Shown here: piece after piece, positions 1-7,652 of the stretch
How the letters are laid out: each line of letters starts with the position of its first letter
How positions within the stretch are numbered: the stretch's first letter is position 1
Source of the DNA: JBLHKW01 sp047618565
Lineage (GTDB): Bacteria; Planctomycetota; UBA1135; GCA-002686595
Direction of reading: 5' to 3'
DNA: 9,985 bases
Assembly (NCBI GenBank): GCA_047618565.1
Contig: JBLHKW010000174.1
Location: 1 to 9,985 of the forward strand
Notes under the pieces: model-generated
The model's input: the letters and a program-made list of their open reading frames with translations, nothing else
Database searches by the model: none
What the model was told of the DNA's origin: nothing
Program-made: the position numbers and the translations under genes

Positions 1-38
1 CCAGCGTCGGGATACGCCCCTTGGGGCCCCGTCGCTGG
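1..38. repeat. Imperfect inverted repeat at the window edge
   Basis: CCAGCG at 1-6 pairs with CGCTGG at 33-38, CGGG with CCCG inside it, and GCCCC with GGGGC around a TT loop. There is one T-T mismatch and an unpaired ATAC bulge. No T-run follows on the plus strand, so it is not a classical intrinsic terminator in that direction. It could be the end of a gene lying to the left of the window, or a chance GC-rich fold. Bases 1-150 contain no open frame that I would call a gene. Confidence 0.35.
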
Positions 39-101
39 CGGTGACGGGGCAAGGTGGGGCGTCCCCCCGTTTTGCTCCAGAGCCCGAAGCAGAGGGAACC
101 G

Positions 102-132
102 TATCCCCATCCATATCCCCATCCATATCCCC
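102..132. repeat. 12-bp direct tandem repeat, about 2.6 copies
   Basis: The unit TATCCCCATCCA occurs at 102-113 and 114-125, followed by a partial copy TATCCCC at 126-132. It sits just beyond the terminator of the HEAT-repeat gene, in non-coding sequence. Copy number could vary by slippage. No function is evident. Confidence 0.75.
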
Positions 133-152
133 CCAACCCCCAACTCCCCCCC

Positions 153-191
153 AAAACAAAAACAGCCCGCTGTGCTCAAAGCACAGCGGGC
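153..191 (-). terminator. Intrinsic (rho-independent) terminator of the HEAT-repeat gene
   Basis: A perfect 12-bp stem has GCCCGCTGTGCT at 165-176 and AGCACAGCGGGC at 180-191, around a three-base loop. Read on the minus strand, the stem is followed by TGTTTTTGTTTTGG (164 down to 151). It lies 24 bases past the TAG stop of the minus-strand gene ending at 215, so it almost certainly ends that transcript. On the plus strand no T-run follows the stem, so the direction is clear. Confidence 0.92.
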
Positions 192-214
192 CGCTGATCA
201 CGAACGCGAACTTC

Positions 215-2341
215 CTAGAGGATATCCAGGATGCCCGTGCCGAGGCTCGAACTGGTGAGGGTCACCGTGTTCGCGCGGTAGTTGATGTCCATGGAGATCT
301 TGGTGTTCCACGGCAGGGGTTCCTTGTCGCAGACGATGCCGAGGGCGACGGCGGCGAAACCGCGGGCGGTGTCGGTCATGTCCTTGTCGTTCTCGAGCAT
401 CGTGACCAGGGGGGCCAGCGAGCGCTGGTCACCGATGGCGCCCAGGGCTGACGCGATGGCCGCCTGGGTTGCGAGGCCGCTCGCCTCGGAAAGCATGATG
501 AGGAGATCCTCGACGAGCTCCTTGTCGCCCAGCAGACCGAGACCGATCGCGGCTTGCTTGAGGAGGTCCGGGCGGTACTTCGATCCCAGGATGACTTCCT
601 GGATCGGCTTGACCGCGTTGCGGTTCTCCATCAGGCCGAGGGCCACGGTGGCCTCGCCACGGGCTTCGTTCGAACCGGCGAAGAAGTCCAGCTTCTCGAG
701 CAGCATGTCCATCGACTCCTGGTCACGCATCATGCCCAGGGCCATCATGAACGCACCACACTCGGCGGGGCGCTTGTTGTCCTTGCACGCGGCGCGCACG
801 GCGAGCAGCGTCGACGGGTCAACACTCTGACCGGCGTCCAGAAGGGCACGGCCCATGACACCGAGCGAGAGCGCGGCCCAGGGCTTGAGCTGCGTCTTGC
901 CGCGTGACATCTGCTTCAGCAGTTCGCCACGTGCCTCGGGAAGACCCGCGTAGGGATCGTCGCCTTGACCGGGACGGCTGCTGCTCTGGGCCAGGCCCAT
1001 GAGAGCGAAACGCTTGGACTGCTCCTCGCCTTCCTTGGCCAGACGGATGAGCTCGGCGCGGATCTTGGTGTCCACGTCGTCCTTGCCGTTGTCCGCGTCG
1101 CCGATCTGGCCCAGGGCCAGGGTGCAGCTCTGCAGGATCTCGCGCTGCTCTTTCGAGTGACGATTACAAGCGCGCAGGATGACGTCGATCACGCGACCCT
1201 TGAGCTCGTCCTGATCCGGGGCCGAAACCAGCAGACGCGCCATCGCGGTCGGAGCGTGGGCACGGACGAACCAGTGGCGCGTCTTGTTGTTGGCACGCTC
1301 CTTGGCCGGGTCAAAGTAGTCGATGATGTAGTCGACCTGCGCCTGACGCGACACCACGTGGGTGCGGTTGGAACCTTCCTCGACACCCTCGGCAGCCGCC
1401 GCGGGATCGTCGACGATATCGATGGGCGTGATACCCAGGGCGGTCATGGCCGCCACCTTCACGTCGCGCGTGGCGTAGTGCGGTGACTCGAGCAGGTCGA
1501 CGAGGTGCTCGGCGATGTCCTGGCGCAGAGCGTTGTCGCTGGAACGGGCGCCGATCAGGCCCAGGCCGTACGCGGCGAAGGCGCGCGTGCGGTAGGGGAC
1601 CTCGTTCGAGCCGACGAGCTTACGCCCCTCGGGCTCGTTCTTGGCCAGCGCGACGAGCGCCGGAACCGAAGCTTCGTTGGCGAGGATGCCGAGCGAGAGC
1701 GCCGCGGTCTCCGCGACCTCTTGCACACCATCACTCATGAAGCTGGTGAAAATCTTCACGAACTGCGACTCGCCAGCCTCGTCGGTGGAATCACCGATCT
1801 TGGCGAGAGCGATCATCGAGCCCGTGAGGATGTCGTTGTTCTTCTCGGTCTCGAGCGCCTTGATCAGCGCCGGAACCACGAGGTTGCGGATGTCCGCCTC
1901 GGAGGGCCTACGGCTGTTCTTGGCCTGGTCCTGCTGACCTTCACCCAGGAAAAAGTTGTCGCTACCGGTGGCGACGCCGCCGGAGTGGATCTTCGACTTC
2001 AGGTTGAGGTACGGCTCCTTGTTGAAGCCCCACCAGAACTGCCAGATCGTGAGGTCGGGACCGCCGGCACCAGCCTGCGTGTTCGCCGCCTGGGCAGCCG
2101 CCGGCTGACCGGCCGCGGCACCGGGCGTCGAGGGGCCGGGCGCACCGGGTGCAGCCGGGCCACCGGAACTGGGTCCCGAGGGACCGGGCGCGGACGGAGC
2201 ACCGCCACCGCCGCCGCCACCGCCGCCGGGCGGAACCGTATCACCAGGTCCGCGGTACGTGCCGCCGTGGGCGCTCGCGACGTCCTGCAGGCCGAGGAGG
2301 CCAGCCGCGCAAAACGCACTGAATAGGATCAGTTTCTTCAT
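215..2341 (-). CDS. Secreted HEAT-repeat protein with Gly/Pro-rich linker
   Basis: A 708-residue protein of unknown specific role. I start it at the ATG at 2341 because that gives a clean signal peptide: MKK, a hydrophobic core at about residues 4-19, and a likely cleavage after ASA at 22-24. An in-frame start at 2512 would bury it. Residues 26-96 are low complexity: nine consecutive glycines at 39-47, then Pro/Ala/Gly/Ser. At 100-114 lies a Trp/aromatic segment (WQFWWGFNKEPYLNL). From about 150 to 670 run many paired-helix HEAT-like units, with recurring A-x-x-ALG-x-IGD motifs (for example 403-415, 563-571, 626-638). The C-terminus (674-708) is non-repetitive and ends GILDIL. HEAT arrays usually form protein-binding solenoids, so a periplasmic or surface scaffold is likely. 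It appears monocistronic, with its own promoter and terminator. The fold and export are well supported; the partner is unknown. Confidence 0.9.
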   Translation of the reverse strand: MKKLILFSAFCAAGLLGLQDVASAHGGTYRGPGDTVPPGGGGGGGGGAPSAPGPSGPSSGGPAAPGAPGPSTPGAAAGQPAAAQAANTQAGAGGPDLTIWQFWWGFNKEPYLNLKSKIHSGGVATGSDNFFLGEGQQDQAKNSRRPSEADIRNLVVPALIKALETEKNNDILTGSMIALAKIGDSTDEAGESQFVKIFTSFMSDGVQEVAETAALSLGILANEASVPALVALAKNEPEGRKLVGSNEVPYRTRAFAAYGLGLIGARSSDNALRQDIAEHLVDLLESPHYATRDVKVAAMTALGITPIDIVDDPAAAAEGVEEGSNRTHVVSRQAQVDYIIDYFDPAKERANNKTRHWFVRAHAPTAMARLLVSAPDQDELKGRVIDVILRACNRHSKEQREILQSCTLALGQIGDADNGKDDVDTKIRAELIRLAKEGEEQSKRFALMGLAQSSSRPGQGDDPYAGLPEARGELLKQMSRGKTQLKPWAALSLGVMGRALLDAGQSVDPSTLLAVRAACKDNKRPAECGAFMMALGMMRDQESMDMLLEKLDFFAGSNEARGEATVALGLMENRNAVKPIQEVILGSKYRPDLLKQAAIGLGLLGDKELVEDLLIMLSEASGLATQAAIASALGAIGDQRSLAPLVTMLENDKDMTDTARGFAAVALGIVCDKEPLPWNTKISMDINYRANTVTLTSSSLGTGILDIL

Positions 2342-2736
2342 AACTCTCTTCGTTGGATAGATTCGTGAGTGGTGTTCGATTCGCACTGGCCACAGTCGGG
2401 CTGGGCCTCGAGGGCACCTCCCGAAGTGCAAGGTCCGTGCCAAGGCCTCGGGTGCTGCGGACATAATAGTGTTGGCGGCGGACGGGTTGCAAAGATATCG
2501 GGCGCAAGGCACGTACGACCCACGTCGGACTCCTTCTGGGCCGGGTCAGCAGCGCCCGTCAGCCTGATCTTCGAGCCACCACGGGCCCGCCCCACGCATC
2601 GCGAGGGCACCCGCCGGGGTGTTCGCGTTCCGAAAAGGTAGCAAGGTCGTCCGTTTTCGACAGGCTGGGTGAAGCCTTCCATGGGACCCATCCGGCGGGC
2701 AAAATATGGGCGTCGCTCCGTAACGCGACCCGTCGC
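2342..2736. other. Divergent intergenic region, about 395 bases
   Basis: This region separates the minus-strand HEAT-repeat gene from the plus-strand histidine kinase gene. It contains the promoter at 2463-2492 and a small perfect inverted repeat ATGGG-A-CCCAT at 2681-2691, about 45 bases ahead of the proposed kinase start, which could be an operator but is short enough to be chance. Open frames crossing this region on either strand show no recognisable protein and run into neighbouring genes. I found no tRNA, riboswitch or strong plus-strand promoter. Confidence 0.5.
2463..2492 (-). promoter_or_regulatory. Sigma70-like promoter for the HEAT-repeat gene
   Basis: On the minus strand, TTGCAA (2492-2487; 4 of 6 matches to TTGACA) is separated by 18 bases from TATTAT (2468-2463; 5 of 6 matches to TATAAT). 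It points toward the ATG at 2341 and would leave a 5' untranslated leader of roughly 115 bases. AT-rich hexamers stand out in this GC-rich background. A weak AGAGAG purine run lies two bases upstream of the ATG. This is prediction by eye only. Confidence 0.45.
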
Positions 2737-4176
2737 TTGGACGAAACAGCCCACTACAAGACCAGCCCCGACCGCGGCCCCTGCCGGGGCGAAAGCGGGC
2801 GCGATTCCGGCCAGACCGCCCTTGAGGCGCTGCTTTGGGGTGCATGCGAGGGCTGGGGCCTGGCGAGCGCCACCTGGATACCCGTGCGCTCCGAACCCGC
2901 GAGTGCCGGCTTCCTGTTCAGGCCCAACGCCGAGCCCGTTTCATCCGGGCGCCGATTCCGCCCGCGGGAGGTGGACTGGAGCGTTCTCGATGATCTGGTC
3001 CCCGGGGCGTGCCAGCGCCCCACGCGCCGCCGCTCGCCACGGGCCGCGGCGGGGGAGTTCGACGAGCTCTGGGCCGCCCCGGGTCACGAACGGCCGGGCG
3101 GAGTCCTGCACCTGCTGGGAGAGGCCCGCCGCCTTCCGGAACCGGAGCCTGCGCGCGCCCTGGCCGAGCGCCTGAACGAGCTCGAAACGGCTGCCAGCTC
3201 GGCGCCGGACGGGCACGCCCGTGACGCGGGCTGGGCCCACGACATGCGCAACCGATTGACGCATGCATTGCTCGGACTTGAGCGACTGCGGCGCGAACAC
3301 GGCGCAGCCCCGGGCGCCGCTTCCCTCGACGAGGTCGCCCTGAGCCTGCAGCTCGCGCGGACTGCGTGCAACGACAGGCTAAGCCCGGGAGGCGCGCACG
3401 CCGACACCACGGCGCGCCGTCAGCGCGGCGCGCCCCAGCTGTTGCGCCCGGTCATCCTGCGCGCCGTCCAGGCCGCCACGGAGATCGCGAACGCCCACGC
3501 GGACTGCGCCGTGCGCGTGCTCGTACGCTGCCCGTCGACGATGCACATCAGCGCGGACACGGCCCTGCTGCACCGCGCCGTCGAGAACCTGACAATCAAC
3601 GCCCTGCAAGCCTCGCAGGCCGGAAGCGACGTGCGCGTCGAGGCCAGCTGCGACGACGGCGACGCGTGCGTCACGATTCGCGACGAAGGCTGCGGCATGG
3701 GGCCCGCTGAACTCGACGCTTTTCGGACACCGGGACGCTCGGGACGCAGCGCACAGGGCGGCACGGGCTACGGCACGGCCAGCCTGTTCGACTGCCTCGG
3801 GCGGCTCGACGCGGAGCTCTCCCTCGAGACCCAGCGCGGCGCCGGCACGACGGCCATGGTGCGCTGGCCCGAACGCGCCCTCGCGGCGATCGCAACCGAG
3901 GTCAGCTGGAGTCCCTGGCAACAGGTCGCCGCGATCGACCGGCTGCACATGGCGCAAGGCCAGCCGGGCCCAGCGGTCCACATCCCACGCGGCGCCTACG
4001 GGGCGCATGCGACCGAGTTCCTCGAACTGTGTGCGCAGCGCGGCCTGGCACCCGCGCTGAGCTCGTGCCTCACGAGCGTGGACGAGACCCACCCTGCGGG
4101 CAGCGACAAGCTTACCGGTCCACGACGCGCGACCTGGGCCGCGCGTCGCGAGACGTCGGTCAGTCCGGCGTCTTGA
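2737..4176 (+). CDS. Soluble histidine kinase, no adjacent response regulator
   Basis: A 479-residue protein if translation begins at the TTG at 2737. No ATG precedes residue 170, no good Shine-Dalgarno is visible and the frame stays open upstream, so the start is uncertain. Residues about 27-150 have a helix/strand pattern that could be a diverged GAF-like sensor; this is a weak inference. The kinase core is clear: H-box HDMRNRL with the likely phospho-acceptor H168; N-box HRAVENLTINALQA with E283, N284 and N288; G1 box DEGCGM at 316-321; glycine-rich G2 GGTGYG at 341-346. The family autophosphorylates on His from ATP and passes phosphate to a receiver Asp. I see no transmembrane segment or signal peptide, so a cytoplasmic kinase is expected. 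Residues about 380-479 form a tail I cannot assign. Its last 17 bases overlap the end of sdhB on the other strand. No receiver domain is fused or encoded nearby, so its partner is unknown. Confidence 0.8.
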   Translation: MDETAHYKTSPDRGPCRGESGRDSGQTALEALLWGACEGWGLASATWIPVRSEPASAGFLFRPNAEPVSSGRRFRPREVDWSVLDDLVPGACQRPTRRRSPRAAAGEFDELWAAPGHERPGGVLHLLGEARRLPEPEPARALAERLNELETAASSAPDGHARDAGWAHDMRNRLTHALLGLERLRREHGAAPGAASLDEVALSLQLARTACNDRLSPGGAHADTTARRQRGAPQLLRPVILRAVQAATEIANAHADCAVRVLVRCPSTMHISADTALLHRAVENLTINALQASQAGSDVRVEASCDDGDACVTIRDEGCGMGPAELDAFRTPGRSGRSAQGGTGYGTASLFDCLGRLDAELSLETQRGAGTTAMVRWPERALAAIATEVSWSPWQQVAAIDRLHMAQGQPGPAVHIPRGAYGAHATEFLELCAQRGLAPALSSCLTSVDETHPAGSDKLTGPRRATWAARRETSVSPAS

Positions 4177-4933
4177 CCATCCCCAAGACGAACTCGCGGT
4201 TCGCGCGGGCGATGTTCGAGACGGAGATGCTCTTGGGGCAGGCCGCCTCGCACTCGAAGTGATTCGTACAGTTCCCGAAACCCTCGGCGTCCATGGCCTC
4301 GAGCATCGCGATGGAGCGCGTCTCGCGCTCCGGCTGACCCTGCGGCAAGAGCGCCAGCTGGGAGATCTTGGCCGACACGAACAGCATCGCGGCCGCGTTC
4401 GGGCAGGCCGCGACGCAGGCGCCGCACCCGATACAGGCGGCCGCGTCCATGGCCAGCTCGGCCACATCGCGCGCCACCGGGATCGCGTTACCATCCGTCG
4501 CGGAGCCCGTGTTCACGGAGACATAACCGCCCGCCATCTGGATGCGGTCGAAGGCCGAGCGATCGATGGTCAGGTCGCGGATGACCGGAAAGGCCTTGGC
4601 GCGGAAGGGCTCGATCGTGATCGTGTCCCCGTCCTTGAAGCGCCGCATGTGTAGCTGGCAAGTCGCGGTACCGAGGTCCGGACCGTGGGCCTGGCCGTTG
4701 ATGACCATGCTGCACATTCCGCAGATCCCCTCGCGGCAATCGTGGTCGAACGCCACCGGCTCGCGGCCATCCAGGGTCAGCTCCTCGTTGAGCACGTCGA
4801 TCATCTCGAGGAACGACATGTCGGGACTTGCGCGCACCTTGTGCGTCTCGAGGTAGCCGACCTCCTCGGGGCCGCGCTGGCGCCAGATGTTCAGGGTCAG
4901 CTTCATCTCGCCGCTGTCGTGGGCCGCGCTCAT
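4160..4933 (-). CDS. sdhB: Succinate dehydrogenase/fumarate reductase iron-sulfur subunit
   Basis: A 257-residue electron-transfer subunit that carries electrons from the flavin of SdhA to the haem/quinone site in SdhC. All expected cluster ligands are present: [2Fe-2S] C66-x4-C71-x2-C74 and C92; C167-x2-C170-x2-C173 with C232 for [4Fe-4S]; C177, C222 and C228 for [3Fe-4S], by analogy with E. coli SdhB. The N-terminal part is a plant-type ferredoxin fold and the C-terminal part a helical ferredoxin domain. The length is typical. The ATG overlaps the sdhA stop as ATGA, and GGAG lies 6 bases upstream, inside the end of sdhA, so translational coupling is likely. It is the last gene of sdhCAB. 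No intrinsic terminator is seen downstream, where the transcript would run antisense into the kinase gene. Confidence 0.97.
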   Translation of the reverse strand: MSAAHDSGEMKLTLNIWRQRGPEEVGYLETHKVRASPDMSFLEMIDVLNEELTLDGREPVAFDHDCREGICGMCSMVINGQAHGPDLGTATCQLHMRRFKDGDTITIEPFRAKAFPVIRDLTIDRSAFDRIQMAGGYVSVNTGSATDGNAIPVARDVAELAMDAAACIGCGACVAACPNAAAMLFVSAKISQLALLPQGQPERETRSIAMLEAMDAEGFGNCTNHFECEAACPKSISVSNIARANREFVLGMVKTPD

Positions 4934-6852
4934 TTGTAGCTCCGGGTCGAAAGTTTCACTGACTCGAATTCGAGGTGTTCCTTGTGGAGCGTCTCGGCCG
5001 CGCCCTCTCCCTGATATTCCCAGGCCGCCGAGTAGCAGAATTTCTCGTCGTCCCGGCGCGCCTCGTTCTCTTCGGTCTGGTGCTCCTCACGGAAGTGGCC
5101 GCCACAGGACTCCTCCCGGTGCAGCGCGTCTCCGACCATGACCTCCGCGAACTCGAGGTAGTCCGCCACGCGTCCAGCACGCTCCAGCGTGCCGTTCAGA
5201 CCCTCGCCATCGCCGGTCAAGCGCACGTCCTGCCAGAAGGCCTCGCGCAGCTTGCGGATCTTGCCCTGCGCAACCTCCAGTCCGGCCTGGTTGCGCGCCA
5301 TGCCGCAGTGGTCCCAGCAGATCAAGCCCAGCTCGCGGTGGAACGAGTCCACGGTGCGCGAGCCGCGCAGGCCGAGCAGCTTGTCGTAGCGCATGCGCGC
5401 CGCCGCCTCGGCCTGGGCGAAGGCGTCGTCGTCGGTCGTCACGGCCGGCAACACACGCCCCGCCAGGTGACTCGCGATCGTCGCGGGAACCACGAAATAG
5501 CCGTCCGCGAGGCCCTGCATGAGCGCGCTCGCGCCGAGCCGGTTCGCACCGTGGTCGGAGAAGTTGGCCTCGCCCAGGACGAACAGGCCCGGGACCGTGC
5601 TCTCCAGGTTGTAGTCCACCCACAGGCCGCCCATCGTGTAGTGCACCGCCGGGAAGATGCGCATCGGCACCTTGTAGGGGTTCTCGCCCGTGATGCGCTC
5701 GTACATCTCGAACAGGTTGCCGTAGCGCGAACGGATAGTGCTCTCCCCGTCGCGCACGATCGCGTCCCGGAAATCCAGGAAGACTGCCATCTGGGTCGAG
5801 CCAACGCCCTGGCCGTCATCGCAGACGTTCTTGGCGTTTCGCGAGGCGACATCGCGCGGCACCAGGTTGCCGAAGCTCGGGTAGCGGCGCTCGAGGTAGT
5901 AGTCGCGATCCGAATCGGGGATCTCGGACGGAGTGCGCGAATCACCCTTCTTCTTCGGAACCCAGACGCGACCGTCGTTGCGCAGGCTCTCGCTCATGAG
6001 AGTCAGCTTGGACTGGTGGTCGCCCGAGACGGGAATGCAGGTCGGGTGGATCTGCGTGAAACACGGGTTGGCAAAGAATGCCCCGCGCTTGTGAGCGCGC
6101 CAGGCGGCCGTGACGTTGGAGGCCTTGGCGTTGGTCGAGAGGAAGAACACGTTGCCGTAACCGCCGGTGCAGAGCAGGACCGCGTCTCCGGCCCAGCGCT
6201 CGTACTCGCCGGTGATCAGGTTGCGCGTGATGATCCCGCGCGCCACGCCGTCGACCTTGACCAGATCGAGCATCTCGCGGCGCGGGACGATCTTCAGGTT
6301 GCCGCCGCTGGCCTGGCGCATCATGGCCCCGTAGGCCCCGAGCAGCAGCTGTTGACCGGTCTGGCCGCGTGCGTAGAACGTGCGCGAAACCTGCGCGCCG
6401 CCGAACGAGCGGTTGTCCAGCATGCCGCCGTACTCGCGCGCGAACGGCACGCCCTGGGCCACGCACTGGTCGATGATCTCGTTCGAGCATTCGGCCAATC
6501 GGTGCACGTTCGATTCGCGCGAGCGGAAGTCCCCGCCCTTGACCGTGTCGTAGAAAAGGCGGTGCACGCTGTCGCCGTCACCCTTGTAGTTCTTGGCAGC
6601 GTTGATACCGCCCTGGGCAGCGATCGAGTGCGCGCGCCGCGGGCTGTCCTGAATGCAGAAAGCGGTGACCTGGTAGCCCATCTCCGCGAGCGTCGCCGCA
6701 GCCGAGCCGCCCGCCAGACCGGTGCCGACCACCAGAATGCGGAACTTGCGGCGGTTGGAGGGATTGACCAGTTTCAGGTCGAACTTGTGCTTGGTCCAGC
6801 GCTCGGCCAACGGCCCGCTGGGACACCCGGAATCGAGTACGGTAGGGGACAT
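4930..6852 (-). CDS. sdhA: Succinate dehydrogenase/fumarate reductase flavoprotein subunit
   Basis: A 640-residue catalytic subunit that interconverts succinate and fumarate with covalently bound FAD. I choose the ATG at 6852, which overlaps the sdhC stop as TGATG; an in-frame ATG at 6882 lies inside sdhC and adds ten unlikely residues. Visible motifs: dinucleotide-binding GTGLAGGSAA at about 43-52; RAHSIAAQGGIN, where H75 is the expected covalent FAD-histidine; substrate-site H269 in QIHPT; R333 in VPRDVASR, matching the family's catalytic arginine; HYTMGG with H404; GANRLGASAL with R438. The C-terminal domain includes SCGGHFREEHQTEENEARRDD. The length and the presence of a single cytochrome subunit fit the type B (Bacillus/Wolinella-like) complexes. 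Direction of catalysis in the cell, and whether the quinone is menaquinone or ubiquinone, cannot be read from sequence alone. Confidence 0.98.
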   Translation of the reverse strand: MSPTVLDSGCPSGPLAERWTKHKFDLKLVNPSNRRKFRILVVGTGLAGGSAAATLAEMGYQVTAFCIQDSPRRAHSIAAQGGINAAKNYKGDGDSVHRLFYDTVKGGDFRSRESNVHRLAECSNEIIDQCVAQGVPFAREYGGMLDNRSFGGAQVSRTFYARGQTGQQLLLGAYGAMMRQASGGNLKIVPRREMLDLVKVDGVARGIITRNLITGEYERWAGDAVLLCTGGYGNVFFLSTNAKASNVTAAWRAHKRGAFFANPCFTQIHPTCIPVSGDHQSKLTLMSESLRNDGRVWVPKKKGDSRTPSEIPDSDRDYYLERRYPSFGNLVPRDVASRNAKNVCDDGQGVGSTQMAVFLDFRDAIVRDGESTIRSRYGNLFEMYERITGENPYKVPMRIFPAVHYTMGGLWVDYNLESTVPGLFVLGEANFSDHGANRLGASALMQGLADGYFVVPATIASHLAGRVLPAVTTDDDAFAQAEAAARMRYDKLLGLRGSRTVDSFHRELGLICWDHCGMARNQAGLEVAQGKIRKLREAFWQDVRLTGDGEGLNGTLERAGRVADYLEFAEVMVGDALHREESCGGHFREEHQTEENEARRDDEKFCYSAAWEYQGEGAAETLHKEHLEFESVKLSTRSYK

Positions 6853-7523
6853 CAGTGGACCTGCGCGCCTTGGATCAGGCAATAGATGGGAAACGAGGCG
6901 AAACCGAGGAAGAGGATGACGGCCAGGCCGAGGCCCACCTTCTCGATCAGGGGCGAGTAGCGCGGGTGGTTGACGCCCAGGGTCTGGAACGCGCTCTTGA
7001 AGGCGTGCGACAGATGGACTCCGAGTGACAGGATCCCCACCAGGTAGATTCCGGCGCCGACCGGGCTTCCGAGGCGCGTCTTCACCGCCATGGCGATGTC
7101 GTTCATGCTCTCGTCGCCCATGGCCTTGGCGATGCGGAAGTCGATGATATGCACCACCAGGAAGACGCCGATGATCAGGCCCGTGACCAGCATCGAGCGC
7201 GATCCGAGGGTCTGCTTGCCCTTGTCCGCGCGCACCTGATAGCGGTCCACGCGCGCCTCCCGGTTGCCCCGGGAGACGGCGAGCCCCAGGGCGATGTGGG
7301 CGACGAAGAGGATCAGCAGCCCAACCTCCGCAATCGGCAGCAGCGGATTGCTCTCCAGCACCTCCGCATAATGGTTGAAGGCCTCGCCATCAGCGTCTGC
7401 GAACAACGTCAGGTTGCCGGCCAGATGGGCGATCAGAAAGCCAATCAAGCCGAGGCCCGTCAGGGCCATCAGAGTTTTCTTACCTATGGACGAGGAGCAG
7501 AATCGTCCGAACCAGTTCAGCAT
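6852..7523 (-). CDS. sdhC: Succinate dehydrogenase cytochrome b membrane subunit (type B)
   Basis: A 223-residue membrane anchor with five hydrophobic segments, at about residues 18-40, 62-84, 108-129, 154-174 and 195-217. Conserved-looking histidines within or next to helices, H33, H76, H125 and H170 (or H173), match in number and spacing the four axial ligands of di-haem cytochrome b558 in type B complexes, where one polypeptide replaces separate SdhC and SdhD. It oxidises or reduces membrane quinone and anchors SdhA and SdhB. The ATG at 7523 has GAGG 7 bases upstream (7534-7531). It is the first gene of sdhCAB, and its stop shares a base with the sdhA start. The divergent phosphatase gene begins 129 bases away; I see no convincing promoter hexamers for this operon there. 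Confidence 0.95.
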   Translation of the reverse strand: MLNWFGRFCSSSIGKKTLMALTGLGLIGFLIAHLAGNLTLFADADGEAFNHYAEVLESNPLLPIAEVGLLILFVAHIALGLAVSRGNREARVDRYQVRADKGKQTLGSRSMLVTGLIIGVFLVVHIIDFRIAKAMGDESMNDIAMAVKTRLGSPVGAGIYLVGILSLGVHLSHAFKSAFQTLGVNHPRYSPLIEKVGLGLAVILFLGFASFPIYCLIQGAQVH

Positions 7524-7652
7524 GGTCGAGCCTCAGCGGGATAACGAGCGCAGTCTTGGCGGAGTGGTGAAAGACGGTCTAACACAACGACTTGGAAGCT
7601 ATCCTCAGGGCTGCCCCTGGGCAACAGCGGGCCGCGAACTCCAACGGATCTG

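Noticed and set aside
2191..2232. GCC/ACC trinucleotide repeat
   Set aside because: It encodes the nine-glycine tract and the neighbouring linker of the HEAT-repeat protein in frame, so it is explained by coding sequence rather than being a separate element.
1505..2326. 273-codon plus-strand frame opposite the HEAT-repeat gene
   Set aside because: Composition is that of a reversed coding strand, with Gly/Arg/Thr runs opposite the poly-Gly/Pro linker; no start signal or motif.
2338..2754. 138-codon minus-strand frame filling the intergenic region
   Set aside because: Overlaps the promoter and the kinase start, has no recognisable domain, and its composition does not look like its coding neighbours.
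3379..4494. 371-codon minus-strand frame across the kinase gene and the end of sdhB
   Set aside because: Arg/Ala-rich shadow of the kinase gene with no motif; the plus-strand frame has all histidine kinase boxes and the region also overlaps sdhB in another frame.
4975..6885. 636-codon open frame on the plus strand, opposite sdhA
   Set aside because: It is a mirror of sdhA caused by high GC at third codon positions; its translation is rich in Ala, Arg, Val, Leu and His with no motif, while sdhA on the other strand carries every family motif.
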